Assembly (NCBI RefSeq): GCF_964275005.1
Contig: NC_092689.1
Span: forward strand, 8,513,200 to 8,577,199
Length of the DNA stretch: 64,000 nucleotides
Direction: 5' to 3'
DNA from: Diadema setosum
Taxonomy: Eukaryota; Echinodermata; Echinoidea; Diadematoida; Diadematidae
In this document: positions 23,016-35,054 of the stretch, one piece after another
Layout of the letters: every line of letters begins with the position of its first letter
How positions within the stretch are numbered: position 1 is the first letter of the stretch
Notes under the pieces: generated by a model
Database searches by the model: none
Seen by the model: the letters and a program-made list of their open reading frames with translations, nothing else
What the model was told of the DNA's origin: nothing
Translations under genes and position numbers: made by a program

Positions 23016-26000
23016 AGTACATTGTAGTCATAATATATGGCTGTTGATAATCGATTATCGTAAAATACTTTCATTCCCTCGCCATCAATCGGTAGAAGGT
23101 GAGAAGAACTTACACCCCCCCCCCCCTTATAGCTCGATGGCTTTTACGATATTTTCAACAGTAACAAAGTAAACATCCGTTTTTGCTGTACGACTTTAAA
23201 AGCAAACGAGAGCATGACTTTGATAGTTTCCTACCCCAATGATTTTTAAAACACTGTGTCATACATGCTATATAGGATTATTCCCTATCCTCGCCACCCT
23301 CAACCCATGTATGAGCTGTTTACAAATTGTGCTGAAACAATACCAACAGCAAAATCAGACGATCTTATTTGATATTTCGGAATGGTCGTTTTCATGTTTC
23401 CACAGAATATCCCCATCCCTTTTTGACATCATATTATGACATATAATCATATGTCATATAGAACATATGTATGTCATATACAAAACATATATCACATATG
23501 CCATATAAAAACATATTTTATGTCATATATGTCATATAAACATAATGTCACTTATGTTGACGGTTCGGTTGTTGGTAGCCTGATTCAACGATGACGGGAA
23601 ATAGATTCAAACAACACGACAAGCATTCATATAAGTTTTGAACGGCTTGTCTTGATTATCTCCAAACTTCACTGATGTCTTTTACATGCATTTACTGAAT
23701 CCATAAATGTTTGGAATAAGGTTCCCTTTAAGTAAAGACGCGAAAAATCTCTCTTTTTAAAAACGTTTCCCGGTCAGCGCACAGACACACAAACAACCCG
23801 CAGAAGTCATTCAGATTAAAAATAACAAAGAAGTGGTAGAAAATGAGCACGTTTTCTCATTCGTCTGTATGGACGTTCTATTTCTTTCTTCTTCTTTTTT
23901 TTTTTTTTGATACTGTTGTCATAGTTACAACCTTTAGTATGCATCCTAAATAGTGAATCTAAATCCCATCTTCAACTTTGAAAGATGAAATGCTAATATT
24001 TGTATTCAAGTCGTCCTCGGGGGTAAAAAAAAAGACAATAGAAACACTTTTGACACTCGAGCTCAATGTGTGACGAATTTCTGTTCAATTTACTTCTCGA
24101 GACCAGTGTTTGCCGATTCTTGATAGACCTTTGTTTACTAAGTGCGTCTGGAAACTTTGCATCTCCATCGCAGGTGTATGGATACAACGGAGACTTGGCT
24201 CAATCATCGGAAAATGGAGGATAAGGGCGTCGAAAGTATAATTGATCAATGCTCACCTGAGAAGCGTTTGGATGTGGTTTCGACTACATAGGCCCGTGAT
24301 ATTAAAGAGGGTAAACAAATAGAAAACAGGATGATGTATCAAGCTTATTGAATGGTGTCAAAATATTGGGATGTTTGCATGCATTAAAGCGATGATAAGG
24401 AACGATATTATTGATTACTGGTACTTACTTGACAGATGGAAGAGGGTATTGGTTTGATTTGTTTTGTTTGTTTGTTTTTTAATCGCCATTAGCTTTGCCG
24501 TAATGCGTTTTTATCTCACCTGAGCCAAACTTATTAAAGCTCTTTTCATCGCTGTCATTCGTCGTCGGTCGTTCTTTAAAACTCATGTTTACAAAAAAAA
24601 AAGAACAAAAAAAGAAGTGGTAGGAATCATCCTTGGGGGCATAGAACGCAAAGCTTTTTAAACTGCTTAGATAGTCCCGTCGGGAAAGACAAGGGAAGGG
24701 CATATATTGACCGAATCTGTGTAAATCATAACAAATTCGTTTTCCAGATCCAGACGCAGTAAAATGAAGTTGTTCTGTATATCTGGATATCTTTGTACAA
24801 GACAAAGTAGTTTCTCACAGTAGTAAAGGCATCGGTGGCCTAGTATTGGTGGACAATAGATGGGTACGTGTTTGGGGGGAGGGTGGGTAAATCATTATGA
24901 CTAACATTGATTTTCATCTTTTAAGGATTAAAACGCCAGCATGATTAATATTTGAACGAGGTTACCTTCAGGCCGCAAGACCAATTTTGGCTATTTGCTC
25001 ATTTGCATGAAACATGTCTCAAACAATGGGACCCAGAAACCGAGGGCCTCCGAAACAATGCCTCATACAAAGATTTAAAGTAGTTGTATTGGTAACATTA
25101 CAATTTCTCCAGAATCTACTTCATAAGACAGCTTGATCATTGTGGTAGAGAATAAAGAAAATTATTAATTCAGTTACATACTAACAACTGCCACCGCAGG
25201 AAAAAAAAAAAAAAAAACCCTCGAAGATCACAATGATCGCAAATTCCCCTGAGTCACTTTATAGTTTGTTGTTTTCAGGGAAAGTTATAATATGAATGTG
25301 AGAGTGAGAGAGGAAGAGAGAGAAACAGTTCATGAGGACTGTAATCATAATACCCTATACATAGGGGTTTTTATCAACTAATTTGAGTCATCATCATAAG
25401 TAGTATGTGTGTGTGTGCGTGTGCGTGTGTGTACAAAGAAACGATAGTCATAGATTTGAATACATTAAACAGAGGATCAGCGGTTGGGGGAAGTACAGTC
25501 CATATTGAAAATGCAGCCACAGAGTTCTAACCAATACACCGTAAAGCCTGTTGTTTGTTATGATTCATTGGCGCATAATTCACGGATCAATATCATACAA
25601 ACTTTATTCTGACACACGAAATGAAATTTCTAGAAAAAATATAGACCCCTATAAATTTATGCAAAAAAAAAAAAACAAACAAAAAACCAGGGAAAAGGTC
25701 TCCTTGTTCGTTTGAAAAATTCAACGAAGTGCTTTATTTGTCCCTCATGCGATTCCTTTTGCCTATTTGCGATTATGTGAACAATGCCTTTGGGACCAAG
25801 TAGGGTAGGTAGGCCTATCAACGTAAGAAAATGTCAGTATTCTCTCATTGTCCCTCACAGTTCGGACAAAAATCCGTTTCATGTTTATACCATGAAATTA
25901 AGTTCACAACGTACGGGACGTATATTTTACTCGAGTGTTCATAATCACATCGTATAGTGATTCACATTCTGTACAAGTATTCCAAGTTCACTTTGTTTTA

Positions 26001-26019
26001 CTTTGTTTTTGGATGTCTC
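23016..26019. other. Non-coding stretch, no gene recognised
   Basis: Holds a low-complexity CATATGTCATATA block (23419-23560), C, A and T homopolymers, a GA-rich tract (25300-25325) and a GT-rich tract (25407-25432). At 24513-24600 there is a short piece of the TGAGCC...CGTCGTCGGTCG repeat also present at 27538 and 28665. No exon was recognised. Confidence 0.4.
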
Positions 26020-26140
26020 AAGCTGATTTTCATCAAATGAAATTTGAATTCCTCTTACTAGAATGGTATGTTCTGTACTATTTCTCAGGTGGTTTCTTGA
26101 TATCTTGCAAAAATTAGAAGGCAAATCCTAATCTCAACCA
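26020..26140 (+). mobile_element. Fragment of foldback family B
   Basis: TGATTTTCATCAAATGAAAT, then TTGAATTCCTCTTACTAGAAT and finally AATCCTAATCTCAACC match the right arm of the copy at 55262-55650. Confidence 0.5.
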
Positions 26141-26735
26141 TGCAATAGGATGTTTTTTTTGTGGGCGTTCCCAAGTAATCTGAAGAAAAATAGAAGAAAA
26201 AATCGTTAGAGATATATGGAATGTTTCTAGATATTCGTTTCACCGCAAAAGTGGTGTTGAGGGTATCATAAATCAACACAAATCAACGTGCATTTGGATT
26301 TCAGGGCCCCTTTATTGTTTTGGTGGCTATTAATTTTTTTAAAGTGCGTTCATTGGTTTTGTGATTTTCTCAGTCAGAATAGGTGAGGATATAACTCGAG
26401 TCTCACTGTGCTTGATCACAATACTGTACGTATGCCGCGTAGGCTGTAAGGAGGATAAAAGTTGCCGCGATCAGGGTTGCAAACTGATTTTCACGGCCGA
26501 ACTCGTGATCCGGCGGTCGAATTTACAAACTCCTTTTTCTATCTTTTCTCTAAATCTTATCTATCCAACGATAGAAGTTGGTATTCATAAATGCATGGAC
26601 CTGATCATTTCATTAATATGTGGTGACATGGAAAATCATTAGTATGCAATAATTTACGTTCATGTACATGTACATTGTACGTGGCATTTGAAACTATTTA
26701 CATGTAATATACCATGTAGGAATTGGTACCAATTG

Positions 26736-26924
26736 CAGTGACAGATCCAGAGGGGGCGCACCAGGCGTTCCCTTTATTTTTCGTTAAACCACCGGGCACC
26801 CCCTTAATTACTGTTTTTTAAAACAGAAGAAATAAAAACAAAAAAATGGGGGCGGGGGCGTGCGCCCCCGTTTAATTTTGTAAGGGCCACCTCCGCCCTT
26901 CACAGAATTCCTGGATCCGCCCTG
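26736..26924. mobile_element. Short TIR element, CAGTGRCRGATCCAG ends
   Basis: Begins CAGTGACAGATCCAGAGGGGG and ends CTGGATCCGCCCTG. Flanks AATTG and AATTT could be a degraded 5-bp target duplication. The interior contains facing G- and C-rich runs (GGGGGCGGGGGCG and GCGCCCCCG). Same family as 42774-42938. Confidence 0.75.
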
Positions 26925-27025
26925 AATTTGCACATGATTATCAAGGTTTATAGTAACTTTAATGTTTTATTAAAACCATTTAGGCCTCCTTTTTTTTCTT
27001 ACCTAATTTCTTCGTTAAACACAAG

Positions 27026-27454
27026 TACTACAAGACAGACATCGAAGCATATGCTTGTGACAAGTGCCCGGAAACCTTTGGATCTGCAGCAAAACTCTTG
27101 TCTCACTTGAAGACGTGTCATCCTCCCCGCCCATTCAGCGCAACATGTGAGAAGTGTGGTCGCGGTTTCTGTCATCCTGTCTCGTTACAACAGCATCAAC
27201 GTTCCTGCCACACCGAGAAGCCCACGACATTCTCTTGCAAGGTGTGCGGCAAAGAGTTCGGCAGGAAAGAGCTGGTTTGGCGTCACATAAAGATTCATAC
27301 CGATACTCGCCCGTACAAGTGTCGACACTGCGACATGGCTTTTAAGCGTTCCGATAATAGACAACGGCATGAGATGCTACATTTCAAGGATGGCGAGTTT
27401 CGTGACGTTAAGCGACATACGTGGAAGGTCAGTCACGGAAAGGATGGCAGATAA
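27026..27454 (+). CDS. C2H2 zinc-finger protein, terminal exon
   Basis: After a plausible acceptor (CGTTAAACACAAG) the frame is open for 142 codons to TAA at 27452-27454, starting YYKTDIEAYACDKCPETFG. Four tandem C2H2 fingers follow. Finger 1 (CDKC...HLKTCH) and finger 2 (CEKCGRGFC...HQRSCH) have C-x2-C-x12-H-x4-H spacing. Finger 3 (CKVCGKEFGRKELVWRHIKIH) and finger 4 (CRHCDMAFKRSDNRQRHEMLH) have x3 between the histidines. Linkers 3-4 resemble the TGEKP type (HTDTRPYK). A short basic tail follows (FRDVKRHTWKVSHGKDGR). Such fingers bind DNA in nuclear regulators. Upstream exons were not found, so any N-terminal domain is unknown. A decayed copy of the end of this exon lies at 29045-29215. Confidence 0.85.
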   Translation, partial: YYKTDIEAYACDKCPETFGSAAKLLSHLKTCHPPRPFSATCEKCGRGFCHPVSLQQHQRSCHTEKPTTFSCKVCGKEFGRKELVWRHIKIHTDTRPYKCRHCDMAFKRSDNRQRHEMLHFKDGEFRDVKRHTWKVSHGKDGR

Positions 27455-27537
27455 CTTCGCTAAATACCACGATTTCGTTATGATTTGACATTAATTTGGC
27501 TTGGGACTGAAAGTGACTACAACACAAACTACATTTT

Positions 27538-27640
27538 CAACTCATCTGAGCCACAGGGTCACGTGACCTGCTGTGATCTTTCATCGTCCGGCGGCGTCCG
27601 TCGTCGTGCGCAAACTTGTCTTCTTTAAAATCCTCATGAA
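27538..27640. repeat. Interspersed repeat with GTCCGTCGTCGTGCG core
   Basis: CATCTGAGCCACAGGGTCAC...CGTCCGTCGTCGTGCGCAAAC, related to 24513-24600 and 28665-28830. It sits immediately downstream of the zinc-finger exon. A dispersed non-coding repeat. Confidence 0.55.
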
Positions 27641-27940
27641 ATCTAGTGCAGTGGATGGCAGGTTCGATTCCTGTGTTTGTTGTAGATGTTTGTTAAAAAT
27701 GGAGATCAGCAGTTGCGATCTTACTAATTTCATTTATACATAGGGCAGACAAAATTGATGAAAAGTCATCCATCATATTTTAATCCCTAATATGCTTTAT
27801 AATCTCTTGTTATAAAATGGGTTTTAGAATCTCTGCAAGCTGATTGGTCAATTGTTATGCATTGATTTTTTTTACTGATCCACACTGAGCCATGCGTCCG
27901 GTAAAATCCGAACGCATGCCTCAAGTCTTGTATAGTGTAA

Positions 27941-27960
27941 CAGGGCCGGCGGAGCTAACA

Positions 27961-27994
<34 letters not shown>

Positions 27995-28229
27995 TCCTCA
28001 GTTCATCTCTCCCCTTCCACTTCCGTTTCTTCAGCTGAAAAAGTCTTTAGTGGAAAACATTACCTTACCGCGTTCAAGATCTCTGTCTATACTTAGTGCC
28101 ACTTACGTACTTCTGGGTTAAAAAAAGTGTGGGGGCCCAAAGTGATGACACCTTATGTATTCCTTTGTATGATGCACAAAAAGTGTGGGGGCCTGAGCCC
28201 CCACGGCCCCCATGGCTCCGCCGGCCATG
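27941..28229. mobile_element. Short TIR element with 5-bp target duplication
   Basis: Ends CAGGGCCGGCGGAGC and the inverse GCTCCGCCGGCCATG. It is flanked by TGTAA at 27936-27940 and 28230-28234. It contains a long A tract (27963-27992) and two AAAGTGTGGGGGCC words. Non-coding. Confidence 0.75.
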
Positions 28230-28664
28230 TGTAATAGGTGTACCGGACGCATGATGGGGAAAATGGGTGCATATTATGAATTTACGGGCCAATTCTATAA
28301 CAGAAAAGATGCATAGCTCTATTTCGTAGATCAGTGAGAATTGGATGCTCTCGTTCAACTTTGGAACAGTCTAAAACCCACTCGCTGCGCTCGTGGGTTT
28401 ACACATTTCCAGAGTTAAACTCGCGCATCCGATTCTCACCGATCCACTCTCTCCTGTGCATCATTGTATACTAACCCATTTACAGGGTACGTTACATAAT
28501 ATTCTGAAAGCTAATGGTCGAGATTCAGATGTGATTAAGAGAGTTTGATAGGACATTGAGGCTGGCAAAACAGCTTCACTTTATCAATTAATTCCTATAT
28601 GAAATGGAACAAATGAAATCTCAAAATGACGTTATCAGGTTTCAAATTCATTCGCGTTTATCCT

Positions 28665-28830
28665 CCTATTCTATCTTTGACTACTTTTCATCCAGATTCA
28701 GAAGGTTGTCGCTTCATGTTACATGCGCTCTTCGTCCGGCGTCTGTCGTGCGTTGTCCGTCGTGCGTCGTGCGTAAACTTTTTATCACTTACATTTTCTT
28801 TTTGAAAACCCAATAACCGATCTTCACCAA
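28665..28830. repeat. Interspersed repeat with GTCCGTCGTGCG core
   Basis: TTCGTCCGGCGTCTGTCGTG...GTCGTGCGTAAACTTTT followed by a CTTCACCAAACTTAGCAATT-type word. Same family as 27538-27640. Confidence 0.55.
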
Positions 28831-28896
28831 ACTTAGCAATTAGCTTCCTAGTGGAATAGGATCTCAATTTGTTCAAATGGGCACCATGCTCCACGT

Positions 28897-28945
28897 GGGG
28901 GGGGGGGGGGGCAAACCCACACCCCCCCCCCAAAAAAAAAAAAAA
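28897..28945. repeat. Facing poly-G and poly-C runs
   Basis: GTGGG followed by a ~15-base G run, CAAACCCACAC, a ~10-base C run, then poly-A. The G and C runs can pair as a hairpin, and the G run could form a quadruplex. Confidence 0.8.
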
Positions 28946-29044
28946 ATCTGTAAAAATCGTCTTCGCTAGAACCGAAAGTAATAGGGCTAAGTTAATACTT
29001 TGAGTTAGTACATTGCCGACTGTAGTTTCATTTTTTTTTTATGG

Positions 29045-29215
29045 CTGCAGCAGGATGCTGGTGTACCGTCACACGATGATCCATTCCTATTAACTGTCCG
29101 TTCAAGTGTCGGCACTGCTACATGGTTTTTTTAGGCAGTCTGACGCCAGACATCGCCACGAGATTTTGCATTTTAAGGAAGGGAAAGGATGGTAGATAAC
29201 TTTGCTAGATAAACG
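29045..29215 (+). pseudogene. Decayed partial copy of the C2H2 zinc-finger exon
   Basis: Nucleotide similarity to the end of the exon at 27026-27454: CTGGTGTACCGTCACACGATG corresponds to CTGGTTTGGCGTCACATAAAG, and TTCAAGTGTCGGCACTGCTACATGG corresponds to the finger-4 start. CGCCACGAGATTTTGCATTTTAAGGA and GGAAAGGATGGTAGATAACTTTGCTA correspond to the exon end, the stop and the first bases of the 3' flank. A T-run insertion shifts the frame inside the finger, and the helix residues have diverged. Because the similarity continues past the stop codon, this is a DNA duplication in the same orientation about 1.8 kb away. It shows no sign of being functional. Confidence 0.75.
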
Positions 29216-29507
29216 TCTATGATTCCATATAGGCTCGGGGTTGACGTGACAAAGCTTAATACAGTACTTCGTGCTGAAAGGAAAATGTTAAAACCAAACC
29301 AAACAAAACAAAACGAACAATGCAGTTCATCTTCATTAGTTAAATCAGTGGTTACGCTCGCACGATCGTGTTGTGTTTTTGTTTTTGTTTTAGTTGCTTT
29401 TTATGATGCAGGCTAATGTAAATCGTCTCTCGTGGTTTTGCTTTTTTGTGTGTACACTGTACAGCGGAGTATTTTGACAGATTTTGATGATAGCAAATGC
29501 GATACTT

Positions 29508-30330
29508 TATGCTTCCGCCATGAAGTGTCATCGGACGCATTGTTTACGGATTGTCCGTCCTTCCTTAGATATTATCATTTAGTCCATTATTTGAAGAAAG
29601 ATCTGGACCATCGGGTCAAGGGGCAAAGATCAAGTAAAACTGGTACAATTCAAGAATACTTGCTCTCTGAATCAATTAGCTAAACAAATGAAATCACGTT
29701 CAAGGAAGGTATACACTGAAACACATATTTGGCGTTGTGCCATCAAACTTTCAGCATGTCTTGGCACATGTATTCTGACTGGACAAAGGTCAATGGTCAT
29801 ACATTGGTCAAGGTCGAATGCTAAAAAAAAATCACGATTTCCCCCTATGATTATATCTCTTCAAAATCATTTTCATGTAACTTTAAGTGTATACAGTGTA
29901 CGTGTATATATTACAGATTGAGGTTTTCTACAGAAGGTATTGGGACGTAAGGTCAAGGTCAATGGTCAAGTTAGAATACTAAAGTTCCCTTTTCCCCCTT
30001 CTTTATCTCGGAAACGCCTCACTGTATCTTCATGAAATTTAACATTTATACATGGAGACGATACCTGACATGGTTTCTCTTCAATTTTGGGGGTTAGAAG
30101 TCAAGGGTCAAATGTCAGGTTAAAATGATGAAATAAAACTATTTGATTCTGAAATTATACTGTTTTCACCATATCCCGCAAATTGATTGCATGTATACTC
30201 CCAGTAGTGTTTAGTAAAATACAAAATGTATAGGACCTACCATTGTACATTACCACACAGTGATTGTGCAGGAAATAGGTTTTTGGGCCACATAGAGTTA
30301 AAAGTCAAGAGAAATGCAAACATTTCACCT
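29508..30330 (-). repeat. Inverted copy of the composite gacctttgacc repeat
   Basis: Opens with a terminal hairpin (ATGCTTCCGCCATGAAGTGT...CGGACGCAT) and GGATTGTCCGTCCTTCC, then GGTCAAGGGGCAAAGATCAAG, AAGGTCAATGGTCAAG and GAAGTCAAGGGTCAAATGTC. These are the reverse complements of words in 7262-8740. Diverged, no coding capacity. Confidence 0.65.
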
Positions 30331-30949
30331 TAAAGTTTCATATTTTGAACGTATGACTCAAAGTATTGTCAAGCAATATAATGACCAGATAATTATTCGT
30401 CAATCATGTGAACTTGCCGTCTATCTTTGGCAATATAGACATACAGTGACTGGGAGAATAATGCGATGAATAATACGAGATTAGCATGGCAGTCGCCGAC
30501 ATTTCTTGTTTCAATGTATCTACTACAGGAACAAAGTATTGATTTCAGTCGGCCAGAAAAGTGAATAGAAAGTTTTTGTGACAACAGATTTTGCTGTGCA
30601 GGTACCTTGTATTCAATGTTCATGTTTTCAGTGTCAGTACAACTGTACGGTGTATGATTTAGTTTCTCAATTAGAGCAAAATGTATATTCTTTTACTTTA
30701 TGTACTCGCTCCTCTCAATGGCTGAAATAAAAATGCATCATTGTCATTTCACCATCAAAAGTTCAATATGATTGTAATAAAAGAGTATCAAAATTTCTTT
30801 CGTCAACAAAATAAATAAGGTTGTCATCTGTGTGTTAGTTAGTCTGCTATCAAACTTGGCAACATATTTTTTTTTTTTCCAAAGGGGCTTTCCCCGAGTA
30901 CATAATACACAGTGATTGAGTGAATACAGCAATGTACAACGTGCTTTAA

Positions 30950-31420
30950 GCTTCACGTATAAGAAGAGTACAACAGTTTACGACGTCACGGAAAAACAAC
31001 GATATAAAGGGAAAACAACAGATGATTCCGTTAAAAAAAAAAAAATCAGTGATGTAGCATATACAATTGCCTTACCTCTGGTGGAAGACATGTAGGAATA
31101 CATCATCTATTGCACGTATCTGTATGTCAGCAACAAGTCAAAGGAAAGTTTTTTTTTTTGTTTCACGAAAATGAGATTCTTTTTTTAATACTGTATGTAG
31201 GCCTATTTGGTTTATATTGTAGCAGTGCCGTCATGAACTGCTGAGAGCTGTTACAGTCTTCTCATGCAGTGATGGCCTAACCAGACTTTGAAAACTTTAA
31301 AAGGATATAAATATACTTCTAGTCCGATTTTCGGTAAACTTCTCCAATGAGTTCTAATAATTATTGCTGCATTCACTCAATATACGTGCATATTTAGGGA
31401 CACTTCTCCTTAAACGTAAC
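30950..31420. mobile_element. Decayed copy of foldback family A
   Basis: TACAACAGTTTACGACGTCACG on the left, and on the right GAGTTCTAATAATTATTGCTGCATTCACTCAATAT...ACTTCTCCTTAAA, parallel to the arms of 62261-62819. Heavily diverged. Confidence 0.6.
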
Positions 31421-31599
31421 GTCACCGGGCATGTAGTCTTATCCTAACGTACAGGATGAGTAGGTATTTTAGCGTATTATGAGGGACAGCAATCAGCCAG
31501 TTCACAGTAAAATATAAACAGAAGATAGATGATAACATCTTTTCAAAATAGATTGTAGATACAATCACATTTCTGCTTCTTCCATTTTTTTTTTTCAAA

Positions 31600-31702
31600 T
31601 TTCAGGGGGGGGGGGGGATATGATTGTACCAGGCCATCCCCCCGTCCTCCATTTCGGGGGGGGGGGGGGGTGGATGCATCCCCATCCCCCCCCCCCCCCT
31701 CG
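31600..31702. repeat. Cluster of long G and C runs
   Basis: A ~13-base G run (from 31605), a ~14-base G run (31658-31671) and a ~14-base C run (31686-31700) separated by GATATGATTG and GTGGATGCATCCCCATC. Candidate hairpin or quadruplex, and a likely assembly weak spot. Confidence 0.85.
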
Positions 31703-32068
31703 GGATTACGCCCATCGTTATATAGGACACAACCACAACTATACAATCCGCGCCTTTTAAGGGATTCCCTCATACAATTCCACCTACGAATGTTCGAAGG
31801 GATATGTGCCTATAGTGTAATAATTGGAACAACGCCAGATCCGGCATACTTTTTGTACTTTTTAAAACATGATCATTATCTTACATTGTCATCGTGAGAA
31901 TCTTATGAGCAGGTAATCATTGGACGAAGCGGGTAGTTGTAAGGGGATACTAGTAAATGCCAATGCTGAGCGGTCGTCTCCAGTAGATCAGCAAATTCAA
32001 CCCCCAAAATGAGTCTGCTTTATGCAGACTATGCTCGGATTAGGTCTACGCTAGCTTGATCCGCATTC

Positions 32069-32335
32069 ATGTTAGGATGCGGCAAGTACGACAGACTGAG
32101 CCTGGCCAGGAAGTACAGTATACACATCGGCAAAAACAATCGTGAGCTGCTTGCCGAATCTGAAAGTGTACTGCCATTTATAGCACATTTACAGAAGAAA
32201 TATTGCAAAAATTGTCGTGGAAACGCTGATTTTACATCATTGAAAGACTTCTACATCTCAGGTGAGTCGTGTAATGAATCTGATTTGCCGCAACTGTCTG
32301 TTTTTAACAAATTATACATGGCCAATTATGGTAAG
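32069..32335 (+). CDS. Possible exon of an unrecognised gene
   Basis: The ATG frame starts MLGCGKYDRLSLARKYSIHI and includes CKNCRGNADFTSLKDFY; its composition looks protein-like. Two consensus donors lie inside it: CTCAG/GTGAGT (32261/32262) and TTATG/GTAAGA (near 32332). It is a plausible first or internal exon. Downstream, all three forward frames stay open for roughly 120-330 bp in GC-richer sequence, so length alone is weak evidence. No domain was recognised and no partner exon found. Confidence 0.3.
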
Positions 32336-32924
32336 AGAGGCGATCAGGCAGGCAGCGCAGACGATGCTGCGATCCTTCCCATGCGGGTGTGTGAATGCAG
32401 TGGATCACACAGCTTCATGCACGTACACACAGGCGGTAGTACAAGCAGCGGACTGGGATCATGGTGGAGCAACCGACGTTCGCTATCGCGAGTCAGCTTT
32501 TTGTGCGTTTGCATGCGAAACACATGGAGAGCTCTGTGTGTATGTTATCGGCGGCCAAAGTCGTCGTTGGCTCGGCTGCTCTGAACAAAACACCGAACAC
32601 GAGGCACACAAAGCGGAAAACCCCCACAACAACAACAAAATGCCAATCCGACCTCTGCCTAGTAGTCTCATTTTCAGACAGGAATTATTTTGCAGTGCTA
32701 GGTACATATGCATGCGTCTTCACCTTGTCGCAAAAGAGAAATTGTTACCTCACATTCAACCAACAATATTTCGTAGTTCTCGTTATCTCATGTATCTTAT
32801 TCGAGTTTCTAATAATGATGATAATAAACATTATGGCGCCGCGATATAAGCGCATTGACAATTAAAGAATAGATAATTGAAATACAGAATATATAATGTA
32901 TAGGCCCTACTCTAATTACGAACA

Positions 32925-33052
<128 letters not shown>

Positions 33053-33381
33053 ATAGTTGAGACAATGTAGATAACAGAAGATGTCGCATGAAACCGGCAG
33101 TGTTGTGAAGCTTTCGACCGTGGTCTTCCCCAGCTTTAATATCTGTTTGTGAAACGAAATATATGTTTTTGAGCATAACAAATCTGAAGTCATAAACACA
33201 ATATATTGAATATAAGTTGAGCATGAGATAATAGTTACATGACATACTTGGCAATATTTTTTGGCACTTTGCAACACATTCAACAATGTATAACTGTAAA
33301 TGAGTGTATAGTGAGTATATGTAGCATACAAACATATCATACAATAAAAATTATCAAACAGGAATATCAGCATCATCACAC

Positions 33382-33385
33382 TATA

Positions 33386-33425
<40 letters not shown>

Positions 33426-33430
33426 TGTAC
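33382..33430. repeat. (TA)n microsatellite
   Basis: TA array adjoining the 3' end of the LINE remnant at 33431-33850; it may have grown from the LINE tail. Confidence 0.9.
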
Positions 33431-33850
33431 ATTATATGAGTGAGTTTTGAGAATCTATTTTAACTGTATGAGCGTTTTGAATGTGAAAGGGAAGTTTGTT
33501 CCAAAGATCTGAAGCAATGAAAGAATATATAACAGTATTAATGGGTACAGGTGCGATCGAGGACCATATAGTAAACAGGGTGGGCAGAGTGGAGGAAGAA
33601 TGGGGAGATCAGGCTGAAGTGGCTGGAGCGGAGAGAAATCAAGTCTTTGAGATACAAGACCTAAGCATATATAATTATATACGTACCGTAGTGTTGTAGG
33701 CCTGCAGGGTCAACGTTATCAATATTCTGATAATCAAAATCCATTAGAAGAAAAATAAGGTGATAACTAAGTTGATGCATGTATGGGGAGCCAAATGAAG
33801 GGATCGGAGAATTGGAGTAATGTGCTAATACCTTTTTGTATTAAAGGAAT
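33431..33850 (-). mobile_element. LINE 3' remnant
   Basis: The minus strand reads SFIASDLWNKLPFHIQNAHT near 33440-33530, the C-terminal signature of CR1-group reverse transcriptases. Upstream, near 33790, is a stretch resembling the HWLPI region. The frame is interrupted and the rest is absent. Confidence 0.6.
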
Positions 33851-34270
33851 GTATAGTTTCGGATGGCCGGATAAGACCTCAGCTTTGAAGCGTGTTTTTT
33901 TTTTTTTTTTTTTTTTAAGATCATTATTTGAGATGATGAGAAACATCTTCTGAAATAAAAAAGATCGTATATAGGCCTAATTATAAGGGGAATTCAAAGG
34001 TTGTTCGTTAAGAATTGGTTTTGAAGTGCCTGAGATATCCAAAACGATCGAAGCGATATAAGTGATCAAAGTTGGGACCCACCTTTTTTATGATCGCTTT
34101 TCAAAAACTTTTTTTTTTAATTGATATATCAGTCATTTCAAAACCGATTTTCATCAGACAAATGTTGAATTCCTCATAGAATTGTATGCTCTTTAACATT
34201 TAATAAAGTATAGTTTCTAAGAGTCTTGGAGAAAAAAAACCCCAATGAATCCTCATCTCATCCAATCTGA
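33842..34270. mobile_element. Copy of foldback family B
   Basis: ATTAAAGGAATGTATAGTTTCGG at the left, TTGGTTTTGAAGTGCCTGAGATATCC, then the inverse GATATATCAGTCATTTCAAAACCGATTTTCATCAGA and CCCAATGAATCCTCATCTCA at the right. Parallel to 55262-55650, and interrupted by a T-run. Confidence 0.65.
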
Positions 34271-34669
34271 GCCCTTGTAGGCTCACAAGTCTATAGGCCA
34301 GCAGCTGTATTTTTACTGTTGCGGGGCAATATGCACTGAGGCCAGCGAGAAGGATATTAATAATAAAATCAAGATTAGAAGACACAAATGCATGGATAAG
34401 GCGTTTGATGGAAGACTGATCCAGTAATTTTATCGGATTTTGCTAAATTTTACAAATGCAGCATTACCACCTTGCCGTATACCCTATCATTATAATGTTG
34501 ATAATACTATACAAATTATGTTCAGGTCATTAAAAGAGTAGGCCATCTTTCATCTATTACTAGTCAATCAACGTATAAAAAGCAAGGTGTAGCCCATGCA
34601 CAGATGCGACTCGAACTGTCCCTATAGTCCGAAAGTTGTTTTTAACATGCTAGTGTTCACAAACCAAAA

Positions 34670-35050
34670 TAGGATCTACACGTCATGTGGATTGACCGCG
34701 TGTGACAGTATTAATAGAGCACATCAGTGAAGTTTGAGGAAAATTGGACATTCTGTTCAAAAGTTCCAAGTTGAATTTGTAAAACTTTGGTGCTGCCTTC
34801 CCCGAATGAGAGGCTACTACAGTTCATGACGTCACGTATGAAAAATGGTAGATTATTATTTTCTCTTTTCCAGCGTAATGAAAGTGTACTTGACTTCTTT
34901 TAGAAAGCAAACCAATAGAAATTAAGTCGAGGGAATGTGTCCTTTTCATGAAAAAAAATCTTTAAATCAAGGGATCGCGGCCCCAGAAACTTAAAAATTC
35001 ATAACTTTTGAACAGATTGTCCGATGCCTAATGAATACTTGAGAGCTATT
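34670..35050. mobile_element. Copy of foldback family A
   Basis: ATGTGGATTGACCGCGTGTG, AGAGCACATCAGTGAAGTTTGAGG, CTACTACAGTTCATGACGTCACG, then the inverse-type words CTTAAAAATTCATAACTTTTGAACAGATTGTCCGATG. Same order as in 62261-62819, diverged. Confidence 0.7.
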
Positions 35051-35054
35051 TTTG

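Noticed and set aside
24479-24805. 108-codon minus-strand frame
   Set aside because: It overlaps a dispersed repeat piece and poly-A/T runs, and shows no domain or splice context.
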